Shown: piece after piece, positions 17,053-26,426 of the stretch | How the letters are laid out: each line of letters starts with the position of its first letter | Numbering within the stretch: the stretch's first letter is position 1 | Source: Bacillota bacterium | Lineage (GTDB): Bacteria; Bacillota; SHA-98; UBA4971 | Assembly (NCBI GenBank): GCA_029551185.1 | Contig: JAKPFY010000041.1 | Location: 1-33,826, forward strand | DNA length: 33,826 nucleotides | Reading direction: 5' to 3' | Made by a program: the position numbers and the translations under genes | The notes under the pieces: generated by a model | Told to the model about the DNA's origin: nothing | Databases searched by the model: none | Seen by the model: only the letters and a program-made list of their open reading frames with translations

Positions 17053-17256
17053 CTACTTGTCCAGACCATGCCTTTTCATAAAACGCTCCACTCGACCACC
17101 TGTATCTACTATCCTTTGCTTTCCGGTGAACATAGGGTGGCACTTTGAGCAGATTTCTACTCGCATATCCTTCCGGGTTGAGCCAACCTCGAACTTCTCG
17201 CCACATGCGCATGTAATCGTAGTCATAGTGTATTCAGGATGTATTCCCTTCTTCAA
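17053..17256 (-). CDS. rpmE: 50S ribosomal protein L31 (zinc-binding form)
   Basis: The 67-residue protein has all four cysteines of the zinc form (TCACGEKF and [14 protein letters not shown]) and the usual C-terminus [15 protein letters not shown] 17256 is chosen because it gives the family start MKKGIHPEY and has GGGAGG eight bases upstream; a GTG at 17265 overlaps that site. A near-consensus promoter lies at 17314-17342. Retention of the cysteines means this is the zinc-replete paralogue; no cysteine-free copy is in the window. Confidence 0.96.
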   Translation of the reverse strand: MKKGIHPEYTMTTITCACGEKFEVGSTRKDMRVEICSKCHPMFTGKQRIVDTGGRVERFMKRHGLDK

Positions 17257-17313
17257 CAAGTCCACCTCCCTATCGGCTTACGCAGTCCACAACTGCAACC
17301 TCGCCAATTAGTT

Positions 17314-17342
17314 ATTATAGCACAAGCCCTATAGGCCATCAA
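17314..17342 (-). promoter_or_regulatory. Sigma-A type promoter of rpmE
   Basis: TTGATG (17337-17342), a 17-base spacer and a perfect TATAAT (17314-17319) read toward rpmE. The start would be near 17307, with a leader of about 50 bases that can fold GCAG/CTGC inside GGC/GCC. It probably drives rpmE and at least part of the following DUF1385-prfA-prmC genes. Confidence 0.82.
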
Positions 17343-17359
17343 TGACAGAAAAATGATTG

Positions 17360-18166
17360 TCAGCCACTCCGCTTCAGCTTCCCGGTGCGCATCGCGCAAA
17401 GCTCAGCCTGGTTGAAAACTGCCAGTCCCAAGGGAATCAAGACTACTCCGGTGGCCAAGAGAATTACGAGATCATTCCTTATGTCAGAGAAAGACGCTGC
17501 ATCAAGAAACGCTGCCCTTGCAGCCCTCAATGTGTAGGTAGCAGGTGATATCACAGACAGTTTTTGCATCCATGCCGGCAACACGCTCACATCGTAATAT
17601 ACACCTGAGACCAACAGGATAGCAGCTTCCAATATATGCGCTGCTTGCGACCCTTTCTCAGCGGACATCAAGGGAAGTGCGGCAGCCATAAGTCCTACCC
17701 CGATAAAGGACAGGCTCGAGAGAAGGAGCACAACAAGCCCAGCAAGAAGGTTTGCGGATCCGAGATCCAGGTCAAAGATACTCACCACGGCAAACATGAC
17801 TATTACTGTCCTTATCGCTCCGTAAGCTGCGGCGTACAGACATACTCCGACAAGATATGTAAGTCTTCGCATAGGTGCCATGAAAGAGTACTCTATTGTC
17901 CCTTCCCACCGCTCCCACTGGACCGACTCAGCGACTTCGTGGAACAGGACGGACAAGAATCCCCAAAGCAAAGCGCCGACAACAAGGTAAAGGACTTTAT
18001 CTTGGCCTGAACCATCGGGAGACAGACCGATAAACGCTATTGTCAGCGTATTCACGACTGTGTAGATCATAAACACGACTTCCCAGCCAAGGTATCTCTT
18101 TATAAGGTTAAAGTTTCGTTCAACCAAAGCATAGCTCCTACGGAGCTCTCTATTAATCTCCAGCAT
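17360..18166 (-). CDS. ABC-2 type exporter permease
   Basis: The 268-residue protein has about six membrane segments (near residues 30-48, 62-80, 105-130, 142-168, 178-197 and 235-255), the layout of ABC-2 permeases. It contains YSFMAPMRRLTYLVG in the coupling-helix region and a late SPATYTLRAARAAF motif. The start has GGGAGAG about ten bases upstream. It forms a two-gene exporter with the ATPase encoded 50 bases upstream. Such pairs export drugs, lipids or polysaccharides; the substrate cannot be told from the sequence. Confidence 0.88.
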   Translation of the reverse strand: MLEINRELRRSYALVERNFNLIKRYLGWEVVFMIYTVVNTLTIAFIGLSPDGSGQDKVLYLVVGALLWGFLSVLFHEVAESVQWERWEGTIEYSFMAPMRRLTYLVGVCLYAAAYGAIRTVIVMFAVVSIFDLDLGSANLLAGLVVLLLSSLSFIGVGLMAAALPLMSAEKGSQAAHILEAAILLVSGVYYDVSVLPAWMQKLSVISPATYTLRAARAAFLDAASFSDIRNDLVILLATGVVLIPLGLAVFNQAELCAMRTGKLKRSG

Positions 18167-18216
18167 AGGCGCAATCTCTCCCTACCGATTGATATATGCG
18201 CACATCAACTTCCGTC

Positions 18217-19059
18217 TCAGTTTGCGGATTTCGTGTGACCCTTCAATGTTTTCCCAGTCAGAGCAAAAAAGACTTCTTCCAATGTTACATAATTACCATT
18301 TGTTGACACCTGAGACTTGAGGCCTTCCGGCGTGTCCAAAGCCACAAATTTGCCGTGGTCAATAACGGCAATCCTGTCACAAAGCCTGTCAGCCTCCTGC
18401 ATATCGTGGGTAGTAAGGACTACAGTCGTCCCGTGACGCTCCCTCTCTTCCAAGACAAATTCCTGAACTTCTCTCTTAGATACAGGATCCAGTCCTGTGG
18501 TGGGTTCATCTAAGAGGAGCAGCAAGGGATGGGTAAGAAAAGCCCTGGCTACAGCAATTTTCTGCTGCATGCCTCTGGACAGATCCTCCAGTGGTTCATA
18601 AAGCTTATCGCTTTCAAGGCCTAATCGTTCGAGGATGACGGAGGCCTCAGTTTGCCAAGTTCTTCTGTCAAGACCGTATAGTCTCGCAGCATAACTTAGA
18701 TTCTCCATCGCGGAGAGCCCTTTGAAAAAGGCAGCGTCCACCGAAACCCTGTTGATTAACTTCCTGACTTGAAACCTCTCCTTGACCACATCATATCCGA
18801 AAACCTTAATACAGCCTTCATCAGGTAGAAGCAGTGTTGAAATCAGTCGTATCAGAGTTGATTTCCCTGATCCGTTAGGACCTAAGATACCGAATATCTC
18901 TCCCGGCGCCACGTCAAAAGTGAGCCTGTCTACCGCTTCTACCGCCTCGTACTTAGGTATGGCCATGGCAAAGAGCCGACTTAGAGCAGTGCCGTTCTTT
19001 CTCTCCCTTTTCACATAGAAGACCTTTCTGGCGTCACAACATTCCAGTGCGGATCGCAT
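18217..19059 (-). CDS. ABC exporter ATP-binding protein
   Basis: The protein has about 280 residues. Walker A is LGPNGSGKST (about 59-68), the signature is LSRGMQQKIAVARAF, Walker B is LLLLLDEPTTGLDP and the switch is VLTTHDM, all intact. The C-terminal tail (NYVTLEEVFFALTGKTLKG) is typical of ATPases paired with ABC-2 permeases. Start codons at 19083 and 19104 are also in frame. ATG 19059 is preferred for the distance to the first strand and a GAGG about ten bases upstream, but this is not secure. Upstream lies a roughly 300-base leader with an 18-codon frame and two terminator-like hairpins. Confidence 0.9.
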   Translation of the reverse strand: MRSALECCDARKVFYVKRERKNGTALSRLFAMAIPKYEAVEAVDRLTFDVAPGEIFGILGPNGSGKSTLIRLISTLLLPDEGCIKVFGYDVVKERFQVRKLINRVSVDAAFFKGLSAMENLSYAARLYGLDRRTWQTEASVILERLGLESDKLYEPLEDLSRGMQQKIAVARAFLTHPLLLLLDEPTTGLDPVSKREVQEFVLEERERHGTTVVLTTHDMQEADRLCDRIAVIDHGKFVALDTPEGLKSQVSTNGNYVTLEEVFFALTGKTLKGHTKSAN

Positions 19060-19116
19060 TTCCACCAAGCCTCGCTTTCTCATATCAAACCCGCAGCAAT
19101 CCAAGGGATCAGCACA

Positions 19117-19149
19117 CTAAAAAGAGCCGCAGGATTTCCCACGGCTCTC
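19117..19149 (-). terminator. Intrinsic terminator (second of two) before the ABC exporter
   Basis: AGAGCCG and CGGCTCT form a 7-bp GC-rich stem with a 12-base loop, followed on the minus strand by TTTTT. It lies 58 bases before the ATPase start, downstream of a promoter at 19369-19397, so it can act as an attenuator of the exporter genes as well as a full stop for asnS-operon transcripts. Confidence 0.85.
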
Positions 19150-19189
19150 TGAAATGACACAAGCAATTACAGGCCTATCATAGTCAAAA

Positions 19190-19216
19190 GGTCGTGGGTG
19201 TATCTGACCCGCGACC
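19190..19216 (-). terminator. Terminator-like hairpin (first of two) in the exporter leader
   Basis: GGTCG-C-GGGT pairs with ACCC-A-CGACC (9 bp, one mismatch, 7-base loop) and is followed by TTTT on the minus strand. It begins 17 bases after the stop of the 18-codon leader frame. Confidence 0.6.
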
Positions 19217-19233
19217 ATGACATTATTTTCCAG

Positions 19234-19290
19234 TCAACAGTCAAGGCGGGGTCGTGCTTTTACGACAACTTCGAGCATAGTTCTGATCAT
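19234..19290 (-). CDS. Candidate 18-residue leader peptide of the ABC exporter
   Basis: An ATG at 19290, preceded by AAAGGGGG at eight bases, opens a frame encoding MIRTMLEVVVKARPRLDC and a TGA. It lies between the promoter at 19369-19397 and the tandem terminator hairpins, ahead of the exporter ATPase. Its ribosome site lies in the loop of a GACGA/TCGTC stem, and its codons contain the 3' arm shared by two alternative stems. This is the layout of translation-dependent attenuators such as bmrB ahead of bmrCD in B. subtilis. The peptide has no recognisable homology, and coding status is inferred from position only. Confidence 0.4.
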   Translation of the reverse strand: MIRTMLEVVVKARPRLDC

Positions 19291-19310
19291 TTAGACGACC
19301 CCCTTTCGTC
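19248..19310 (-). promoter_or_regulatory. Mutually exclusive stems in the exporter leader
   Basis: The segment ACGACCCC (19248-19255) can pair with GGGGTCGT (19295-19302, 8 bp) or, through ACGAC, with the nearby GTCGT (19262-19266, 6-base loop). GACGA (19306-19310) can also pair with TCGTC (19294-19298), looping out the ribosome site. A ribosome on the leader frame would decide which forms. Confidence 0.5.
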
Positions 19311-19368
19311 CCTTTATTTTAATGCCTTTTCTTGGATGGATTTCCTTTTAAGTAAAGATTGTGTCTTG

Positions 19369-19397
19369 AGTATAGAATATGCTAAAGCTCAAGTCAA
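19369..19397 (-). promoter_or_regulatory. Strong promoter of the ABC exporter leader, with inverted repeat
   Basis: TTGACT (19392-19397), a 17-base spacer and TATACT (19369-19374) give five of six matches in each box. It starts eight bases after the stop of the flavoprotein gene and reads toward the exporter; transcription would begin near 19362. CTTGAG (19388-19393) and CTCAAG (19365-19370) form an inverted repeat across the spacer, a possible operator. Confidence 0.75.
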
Positions 19398-19404
19398 GCA
19401 GAAC

Positions 19405-20817
19405 TTACCTCGTGACGTCAAGCCTACTTAATATTTCACGGGCAGCTACGACACCGGAAGCCGATGCCTGCATGAGCCCACGGGTAACGCCTGCGCCGTC
19501 TCCGATGGCAAACAGATTCCTGACTTGGGTTTCAAGAGAACGAGTGACAGACAGCCTGGATGAGTAGAATTTCACCTCTACCCCATAAAGCAACGTATTA
19601 CGGCCATAGACACCCGGCGCCACAGCATCTAAGGCTTTTAGCATTTCAATGATACTTACAAGGTGCCTGTACGGGAAGACGAGGCTGAGATCCCCCGGTG
19701 TAGCGTCCTTCAGTGTAGGAACGACCGTTCCCTTGGCTATTCTCTCCTTAATGGATCGTCTCCCATTTATCAGGTCGCCAAGCCTTTGCACAATTACTCC
19801 GTTACCGAGAAGGTTCGCGAGACCGGCAACGTATTTCCCGTACGCAATAGGGTCATTAAACGGCTCAGTAAAAGTTTTGCTAACCAAGAGGGCAAAGTTG
19901 GTGTTTTCAGTCTTTCTTTCCGAGTGGGTATGCCCATTAACTGTAATGAGGCCATCTGAGCTCTCAGTGACGACTTCGCCGTACGGACACATGCAAAACG
20001 TTCTGACTTTATCGTCAAAGGATCGAGAGTGATAAATCAGTTTCGACTCATATGCCACATCAGTTAAAGGCTCTGCTACCACAGCCGGAAGCTCGACCCT
20101 GACGCCGATATCCACAGGGTTGATAGCCATGGACAAGCCCAGTCTGTGAGCCTCATCCGACAACCATTCCGCTCCGTCTCTGCCTGGCGCTGCAATTACG
20201 CAGGAGCCCTTAATCACACGGCCTTTTGACGTCTCAACACCTACTACCTTGTTATCTTCCACCAGGATTCTCTCTGCACTCTCCCCGAGGATAATGTCAG
20301 CGGATCGCTTAAGCTCGTCCTTCATGCCTTCTAAGATCTCTTTTGTCTTCCCGGTGCCCAAATGTCTGATGGGCGCAGGGATTAGTTTGAGTTCAGCAAG
20401 AATAGCCTTGCGATCCAGTTCATGTATGGCTTCTTCGTCCTCGCCCCATACCTTTTTCGGCGCGCCGAAGTCAAGATAAATCCTGTCCACATAACTAATA
20501 AGCTCCCTTAGTTTAGCCTCGCCGGTATATATGTCCAGCATCCCGCCTACCTGAGTTGATAGGGTCAGCTTTCCGTCACTGAATGCGCCTGCTCCGCCCC
20601 AGCCTGATACAACGCTGCATGGATCGCATCTCCTGCATGATGAACTCCGCTCAGTGGAAGGACATATTCTTGCATCTATATCAGGGCCTTTCTCAATAAT
20701 GGCAACCCTGATTTGCCCGCTCCTCCCCCGAGTCAGTTCAAGCCCGGAAAATATGCCGGCAGGACCTGCTCCGATAATGATCACATCATACGATTCGCCA
20801 ATTCTCTGTGTGGCCAT
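19405..20817 (-). CDS. FAD-dependent dehydrogenase of the COG2509 type
   Basis: The 470-residue flavoprotein has the dinucleotide fold DVIIIGAGPAGIFSGLEL at the N-terminus and a second FAD motif NLFAIGDGAGVTRGLMQASASG near the C-terminus. GWGGAGAFSDGKLTLS is typical of the family of uncharacterised FAD-dependent dehydrogenases. A cysteine group at 52, 61, 64 and 67 (CPSTERSSSCRRCDPC) precedes it and could hold an Fe-S cluster or metal. Substrate and redox partner are unknown. The ATG has GTAGG close by and GAGGGAG further up. It is the last gene of the asnS unit, 54 bases after the TPR gene. Confidence 0.85.
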   Translation of the reverse strand: MATQRIGESYDVIIIGAGPAGIFSGLELTRGRSGQIRVAIIEKGPDIDARICPSTERSSSCRRCDPCSVVSGWGGAGAFSDGKLTLSTQVGGMLDIYTGEAKLRELISYVDRIYLDFGAPKKVWGEDEEAIHELDRKAILAELKLIPAPIRHLGTGKTKEILEGMKDELKRSADIILGESAERILVEDNKVVGVETSKGRVIKGSCVIAAPGRDGAEWLSDEAHRLGLSMAINPVDIGVRVELPAVVAEPLTDVAYESKLIYHSRSFDDKVRTFCMCPYGEVVTESSDGLITVNGHTHSERKTENTNFALLVSKTFTEPFNDPIAYGKYVAGLANLLGNGVIVQRLGDLINGRRSIKERIAKGTVVPTLKDATPGDLSLVFPYRHLVSIIEMLKALDAVAPGVYGRNTLLYGVEVKFYSSRLSVTRSLETQVRNLFAIGDGAGVTRGLMQASASGVVAAREILSRLDVTR

Positions 20818-20871
20818 TTGCCTACTCGCTCCCTCATCTTAATAGCCGCAAATCACCGGAACATATTACGT

Positions 20872-22410
20872 CTAATTCCCGGCTTTCGTTTCAAAAGAGT
20901 ACTCCCGCGAGACGGAAAGATTCCCGGCAAGATCCCGTGAAAGCACCTTGAACCGGTATTTAGTGGACGGTGTAAGGTCTTTAAGACGAATTACATGAAA
21001 AGTAGTAAACCTGTCATCGCTTATGGTGACAGTCTTCTTCCTGTCCTTGTCCAGCCTAAACTCTACAGCTGAATCACATTCCTCATCAGTCACCCATGTA
21101 ATCTCCACTGACGTAGGACTTAAGTGCTTCAAATCAATGAACCAAAGCAGGGGAGGAGTCGTGTCCAACTGGACTTCAGCGGTGATGACACCTGATATAT
21201 TCCCTGCGCCGTCATGGACACAGGCATACACCTTTTTCGTGCCGTCTCCCGGAGGCAATTGCCAGTTGCGAAGGGAACTCCGGTAAGGCATCCAGTCAGT
21301 CCACGCCGTGCCGTCGTTGCTCAGGCAGATGCCGGCGATGCCGCTTAACTTGTCATAGACACTGAAATTCAAACTTACTAAGGTGTTATTGGCATATTTC
21401 TCGCCTTCATTGATCTTAAAGGAACCCCACGGAGGCCTCCTATCCAAGGCAATGGAGGCTTCAGCGACTCGCGCTTCATCAAAGCCCTCCCGATAGTAGA
21501 CTGCTTTGACCTTCTTTACCCCGTCTTCCTCTCCCCGGAGTCTCCACTCAATATTCATTGACTGCCAGTTATGCCACCTGAAACTGTCATCTCCTGCAGA
21601 GATAAAAAACCCCTCCAAAGGAACGTCAGTGTCTGTTCCGAGCGTCAGCTTGACATGGGGAGTCATCGTATACTTAGCCCCGGAATTGATAAAAACTACA
21701 CCTTGAAAATCAGAGGCAACGACACCGGCCTTCTTAGCAGCTGCCTCATTCCTACCTAGCTGAGGCTTCGTGGGAAACAGTACGCTCTTCTTCTTCTCGC
21801 TGTACTCTATTACCTGGATGTAATAGTCAGGCACGGGATCATTGGGAGATACGCTAAGCGCTTCTTGAAACATCTCTTTCGCCGCTCTAATTCTGCCTGC
21901 TTCATAATTTGCGATCCCAATCAGAGTAAAGACTATAGCCTTCTCCTTCCCTTGACAGATCCTAAGGGCATCGTCAAACAAGGAAACAGCCTCATCATAG
22001 TTGCCGGTATCCAACTGTAATTGACCGAGAGCCAACAATGCCCTGAACCTCAATATGGAATCCCTTGTCAGGCGGAGACTCTCGGAATAAGCCTCCTTCG
22101 CCTCAGAAGTCCATCCCCTGCATAAGTAGGCATAACCAAGCCAGGCATATACCTTGTCCGCTTCAGGCCCTTCCGGCTCATTCTCGACCAGATGCGAGAA
22201 AACCCTTATCGCCTCATCAAACTTGCCGGACTGAAAATAGCTAATTCCTGCCTCCGGATCACAACTTGTCTGAATGCCGTAAGGAGCCTCAGCGGGAGCA
22301 GGAAGACCTGCAGCCCAGGCCCCTGAAGACAGGGTAAGCGAAATCAAAACCAAAGCAATGAAACAGGCTTTGCATACATTCGTCATACGACTCTGAACAG
22401 GACGTGGCAC
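20872..22410 (-). CDS. Secreted TPR-repeat protein with C-terminal fibronectin-like domain
   Basis: The 512-residue protein has a signal peptide (about 12-34, ending SSGAWA). Four to five TPR repeats span roughly 45-205 (AGISYFQSGKFDEAIRVFSH, LGQLQLDTGNYDEAVSLFDD). After a region of Ig-like strands (about 215-410), a fibronectin type III-like domain covers about 415-510 (DTTPPLLWF, PTSVEITWVTDEECDSAVEF, LTPSTKYRFKVLSRD). GTG 22410 is supported by AAGGAGG seven bases upstream. It is likely a surface or envelope assembly protein. The 13-base gap to asnS shows cotranscription, but no functional tie to asnS is evident. Confidence 0.82.
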   Translation of the reverse strand: MPRPVQSRMTNVCKACFIALVLISLTLSSGAWAAGLPAPAEAPYGIQTSCDPEAGISYFQSGKFDEAIRVFSHLVENEPEGPEADKVYAWLGYAYLCRGWTSEAKEAYSESLRLTRDSILRFRALLALGQLQLDTGNYDEAVSLFDDALRICQGKEKAIVFTLIGIANYEAGRIRAAKEMFQEALSVSPNDPVPDYYIQVIEYSEKKKSVLFPTKPQLGRNEAAAKKAGVVASDFQGVVFINSGAKYTMTPHVKLTLGTDTDVPLEGFFISAGDDSFRWHNWQSMNIEWRLRGEEDGVKKVKAVYYREGFDEARVAEASIALDRRPPWGSFKINEGEKYANNTLVSLNFSVYDKLSGIAGICLSNDGTAWTDWMPYRSSLRNWQLPPGDGTKKVYACVHDGAGNISGVITAEVQLDTTPPLLWFIDLKHLSPTSVEITWVTDEECDSAVEFRLDKDRKKTVTISDDRFTTFHVIRLKDLTPSTKYRFKVLSRDLAGNLSVSREYSFETKAGN

Positions 22411-22423
22411 ACGAACCCCTCCT

Positions 22424-23716
22424 TTATGGATAAATCCTGTTTAGCAGCCTTGGGAAGGGTATTGTCTCTCTGATGTGATCAAGTCCGCATATCCAGGCAA
22501 CAGCGCGCTCTATTCCAAGGCCAAACCCGGAGTGAGGTACAGAACCGAATTTTCGAAGGTCCATATACCATGCGTAAGCCTCTTCAGGAAGATCGTGCTC
22601 CCGGATGCGGAGACTGAGAAGCTCAGGATCATCAATCCTTTGGCCGCCGCCGATAATCTCGCCGTAACCTTCGGGCGCCAAGAGATCCGCGGATAGGCAA
22701 ACCTCAGGCCTCTTTGGGTCTGGTTTCATGTAGAAAGCCTTAATATCTGTGGGATATCTATGGACAAATACCGGCAATTCGAATTGCTCGGCTAAGATAG
22801 TCTCGTCCCCGCCTCCGAAGTCATTGCCCCATTCAAACTCGACGCCGTTTTTTATAAGGATCTCAACAGCCTCATCATAGGAAATCCGCGGAAACGGAGG
22901 TTTTATATTAGCGAGTCTGCCTGTGTCCCTTTCCACGGTTATAAGGTCATTTCTTCTCTCTTCCAGCACCCTTTGAACCACATAAGAAATCAGCTCTTCT
23001 TGAAGCTTCATATTTCCGTCAAGATCCACCCAAGCCATCTCCGGCTCTACCATCCAAAACTCTGTAAGGTGTCTCCTGGTCTTCGATTTCTCAGCCCTAA
23101 AAGCAGGCCCGAAACAGTAGACTTTTCCCAAAGCCATAGCTGCGGCCTCCATGTAAAGCTGGCCGCTCTGACTGAGATATGCAGTGGAATCAAAGTACTC
23201 AGTGGCAAATAATGTAGTCGTGCCTTCGCAGGCAGACGGTGTCAGAATCGGCGCGTCAACCAAAACAAACTCCTGCTCGTCAAGGAAGTCCCGGATTGAG
23301 CGTATGATTTCATGTCTTATCCTTAAAATGGCTGCCTGCCTAGGGGTGCGCAGCCACAGGTGCCTCTGGTCCATGAGGAAATCAACCCCGTGTTTCTTAA
23401 GGGATATTGGGTATTCCTCTGCAATATGCAAAGGCAGGACACCTGTTGCAGTTAGCTCATAACCTCCGGGAGCCCTCTTGTCAGCCTTGATTATCCCGCG
23501 AACCGCAAGTGACGACTCTTGAGTCAATCTGTCACATGCTTCAAAATCTTCATCCGGGACCTCGCCTTTTGCGACGACTGCTTGAATAAATCCCGTCCCG
23601 TCCCTCACAATGAGAAAAACCACAGATCCGCTGGATCTCTTATTGTACAGCCAGCCCCGAACCTTGACTTCTTCACCTACATGTTCAGCTACATGGGAGA
23701 TATCGACACTTTGCAC
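22424..23716 (-). CDS. asnS: Asparaginyl-tRNA synthetase
   Basis: The 430-residue class II synthetase is the same length as the B. subtilis enzyme. An OB-fold anticodon-binding domain (about 15-105: [24 protein letters not shown]) is followed by motif 2 ([28 protein letters not shown]) and motif 3 ([27 protein letters not shown]). [11 protein letters not shown] and the C-terminus mark AsnRS rather than AspRS. It begins with GTG 23716. A perfect TATAAT lies at 23790-23795, giving a leader of about 65 bases. The leader is too short for a T-box. Confidence 0.95.
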   Translation of the reverse strand: MQSVDISHVAEHVGEEVKVRGWLYNKRSSGSVVFLIVRDGTGFIQAVVAKGEVPDEDFEACDRLTQESSLAVRGIIKADKRAPGGYELTATGVLPLHIAEEYPISLKKHGVDFLMDQRHLWLRTPRQAAILRIRHEIIRSIRDFLDEQEFVLVDAPILTPSACEGTTTLFATEYFDSTAYLSQSGQLYMEAAAMALGKVYCFGPAFRAEKSKTRRHLTEFWMVEPEMAWVDLDGNMKLQEELISYVVQRVLEERRNDLITVERDTGRLANIKPPFPRISYDEAVEILIKNGVEFEWGNDFGGGDETILAEQFELPVFVHRYPTDIKAFYMKPDPKRPEVCLSADLLAPEGYGEIIGGGQRIDDPELLSLRIREHDLPEEAYAWYMDLRKFGSVPHSGFGLGIERAVAWICGLDHIRETIPFPRLLNRIYP

Positions 23717-23789
23717 CGAGCAACCCCACCAGTCTTACAAGAATTCCCACGGATACCTTATGCCTTACAGGGACACCGTGTGCCCTAAT

Positions 23790-23795
23790 ATTATA
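23790..23795 (-). promoter_or_regulatory. -10 element of the asnS operon promoter
   Basis: A perfect TATAAT on the minus strand lies 73 bases before the asnS GTG. Only a poor -35 (TGGCAG-like at 17 bases) is present, so the promoter may need an activator. It would serve asnS, the TPR gene and the flavoprotein gene. Confidence 0.6.
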
Positions 23796-23880
23796 CCATC
23801 CCCGAAACATGCCTGCCATAGCCCGATTGTCCGAGGAAACCCGGCAAACCGACAGCCTAAGCCGGTCTGGCAAAGCAAGT

Positions 23881-23903
23881 CGCGGCAGTGCTACCCTGTG
23901 CCG
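23881..23903 (-). other. Structured GC-rich segment upstream of the asnS promoter
   Basis: GCGGCA and TGCCGC pair perfectly around an 11-base loop. It belongs to the 281-base gap between the PEGA gene and asnS, which also holds the terminator-like hairpin at 23922-23958. No RNA family could be assigned. Confidence 0.4.
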
Positions 23904-23921
23904 CCCGGACAGGAAAGCAGC

Positions 23922-23958
23922 AAGCCCAGGCCTGCTTACACCGGCAGAACCTGGGCTT
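23922..23958 (-). terminator. Terminator-like hairpin after the guaB-PEGA unit
   Basis: AAGCCCAGG and CCTGGGCTT (9 bp) enclose a second stem CTGC/GCAG with an 8-base loop. On the minus strand GCTGCTTTCC follows, a poor U-tract. It lies 40 bases past the stop of the PEGA gene. Confidence 0.6.
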
Positions 23959-23997
23959 GGATTTCACTTAGAGAAACCTCTTGTAACAAGTTTCCCT

Positions 23998-24825
23998 CTA
24001 TTGTATCCGTTTCAGTGTAGTGCTGACATAATAGGTTTGCACATGGTTGACTTCGAACTTCCGCGTGTATGTGTAGTAACCGGGCAATATTACTGTGACT
24101 TCATGTGTTCCGAGCGGAACGTCTTTCATGAGAATAGGCGATGTGCCCCGCTCCACTCCATCCAAAAACACCCTGGCCTTAGAAGGGCTCGTCGATACGT
24201 TTATCGCAGCGTACCTTGGCGCAGGAGGCAAGACAGGCGCCGGCGGTTGCGGAACAGGTATCGCATAACCTCCGCCGACATAAAAGTATGTATTTGAGCT
24301 TACCCAGTTTCGCTGAGGCGCTATCCTTATCTTTGCCTGAATGGCGCCGAGGACTATGTTCGCTTCACCTTCGATAAATGATGTCTCCTTCCCTGACCTG
24401 AGGGATTCTTCAAGATATGGAAGGGAAAGTGGCTCCGTTGATGAGAAGATTATCAAGTACTCTGTTCCGGAAGGCGATTCTACCTGCATGTTAGGAAGCA
24501 CATACGTTCTGTTGGCCCTCACATAGTTGTTGGGAAACCATTGACTGGGAAGCAACCACCTGGAGCGATTAGCAGCATCGATATTAAGGATATAGACATA
24601 ACTGTCTTTGGTGGATTTGTAATAGACATCTATGGGATCACCGGGGTAATAAGTAGCCCCTTGTCCTTTATCAACCCAGATATCGGCTTTGAATTCCGGA
24701 CTTGGGTTCGGATTGATAAAGAGCTTAATCGGCGGCTCGTCAGCAGCAACTCCTATCTGCGAAACAGTCAAGAGAACAAACAACGCGACTGCCATGACCG
24801 GCCATTTGCTGTGGCTCTTTAACAC
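23998..24825 (-). CDS. Secreted DUF4384 and PEGA domain protein
   Basis: The 275-residue protein has a signal peptide (about 8-28, ending IGVAA). A DUF4384-like domain covers about 40-150 (YYPGDPIDVYYKSTKDSYVYILNIDA, WLLPSQWFPNN). A proline-rich linker (about 190-205) leads to a PEGA domain (about 206-270: INVSTSPSKARVFLDGVERG, VPLGTHEVTVILPGYY). Both are small beta-rich modules of surface or periplasmic proteins; the role is unknown. The start is GTG 24825, with AAAGGGG upstream. It follows guaB by 54 bases and probably shares its promoter. Confidence 0.85.
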   Translation of the reverse strand: MLKSHSKWPVMAVALFVLLTVSQIGVAADEPPIKLFINPNPSPEFKADIWVDKGQGATYYPGDPIDVYYKSTKDSYVYILNIDAANRSRWLLPSQWFPNNYVRANRTYVLPNMQVESPSGTEYLIIFSSTEPLSLPYLEESLRSGKETSFIEGEANIVLGAIQAKIRIAPQRNWVSSNTYFYVGGGYAIPVPQPPAPVLPPAPRYAAINVSTSPSKARVFLDGVERGTSPILMKDVPLGTHEVTVILPGYYTYTRKFEVNHVQTYYVSTTLKRIQ

Positions 24826-24879
24826 TTGTATCCGCCCCTTTCTTTACTGTTTTGTAATGACACTCCATGAATCTTGACC

Positions 24880-26364
<1,485 letters not shown>

Positions 26365-26377
26365 TTAAGAGCTCCTT

Positions 26378-26398
26378 TTGGAACTTATGTTGTTCCAA
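26378..26398. promoter_or_regulatory. Inverted repeat across the guaB transcription start
   Basis: TTGGAAC and GTTCCAA (7 bp each, 7-base centre) straddle the predicted start at about 26391, directly after the -10 box. Because only part would be transcribed, a protein operator is more likely than an RNA hairpin. Confidence 0.55.
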
Positions 26399-26426
26399 TT
26401 GTAGCAAATCTTTCCCCCTAACTCAA
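26398..26426 (-). promoter_or_regulatory. Sigma-A type promoter of guaB
   Basis: TTGAGT (26421-26426), a 17-base spacer and TACAAT (26398-26403) read toward guaB, giving a leader of about 30 bases with AAAGGAGC. Confidence 0.8.

Noticed and set aside
19198-19431. Plus-strand 77-codon frame in the gap beside the flavoprotein gene
   Set aside because: It overlaps the minus-strand promoter, leader frame and terminator and has no ribosome site; the minus-strand regulatory reading explains the sequence better.
23881-23897. Minus-strand AGGGTAGCACTGCCGCG, similar to the T-box motif before aminoacyl-tRNA synthetase genes
   Set aside because: The T-box core TGGnACC is not present and the element lies upstream of the asnS -10 box, so it would not be in the leader.
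23903-23931. Plus-strand GGACAGGAAAGCAGC, reminiscent of the SRP RNA apical loop
   Set aside because: The GGAA tetraloop closing pairs and the symmetric loop partner are missing.
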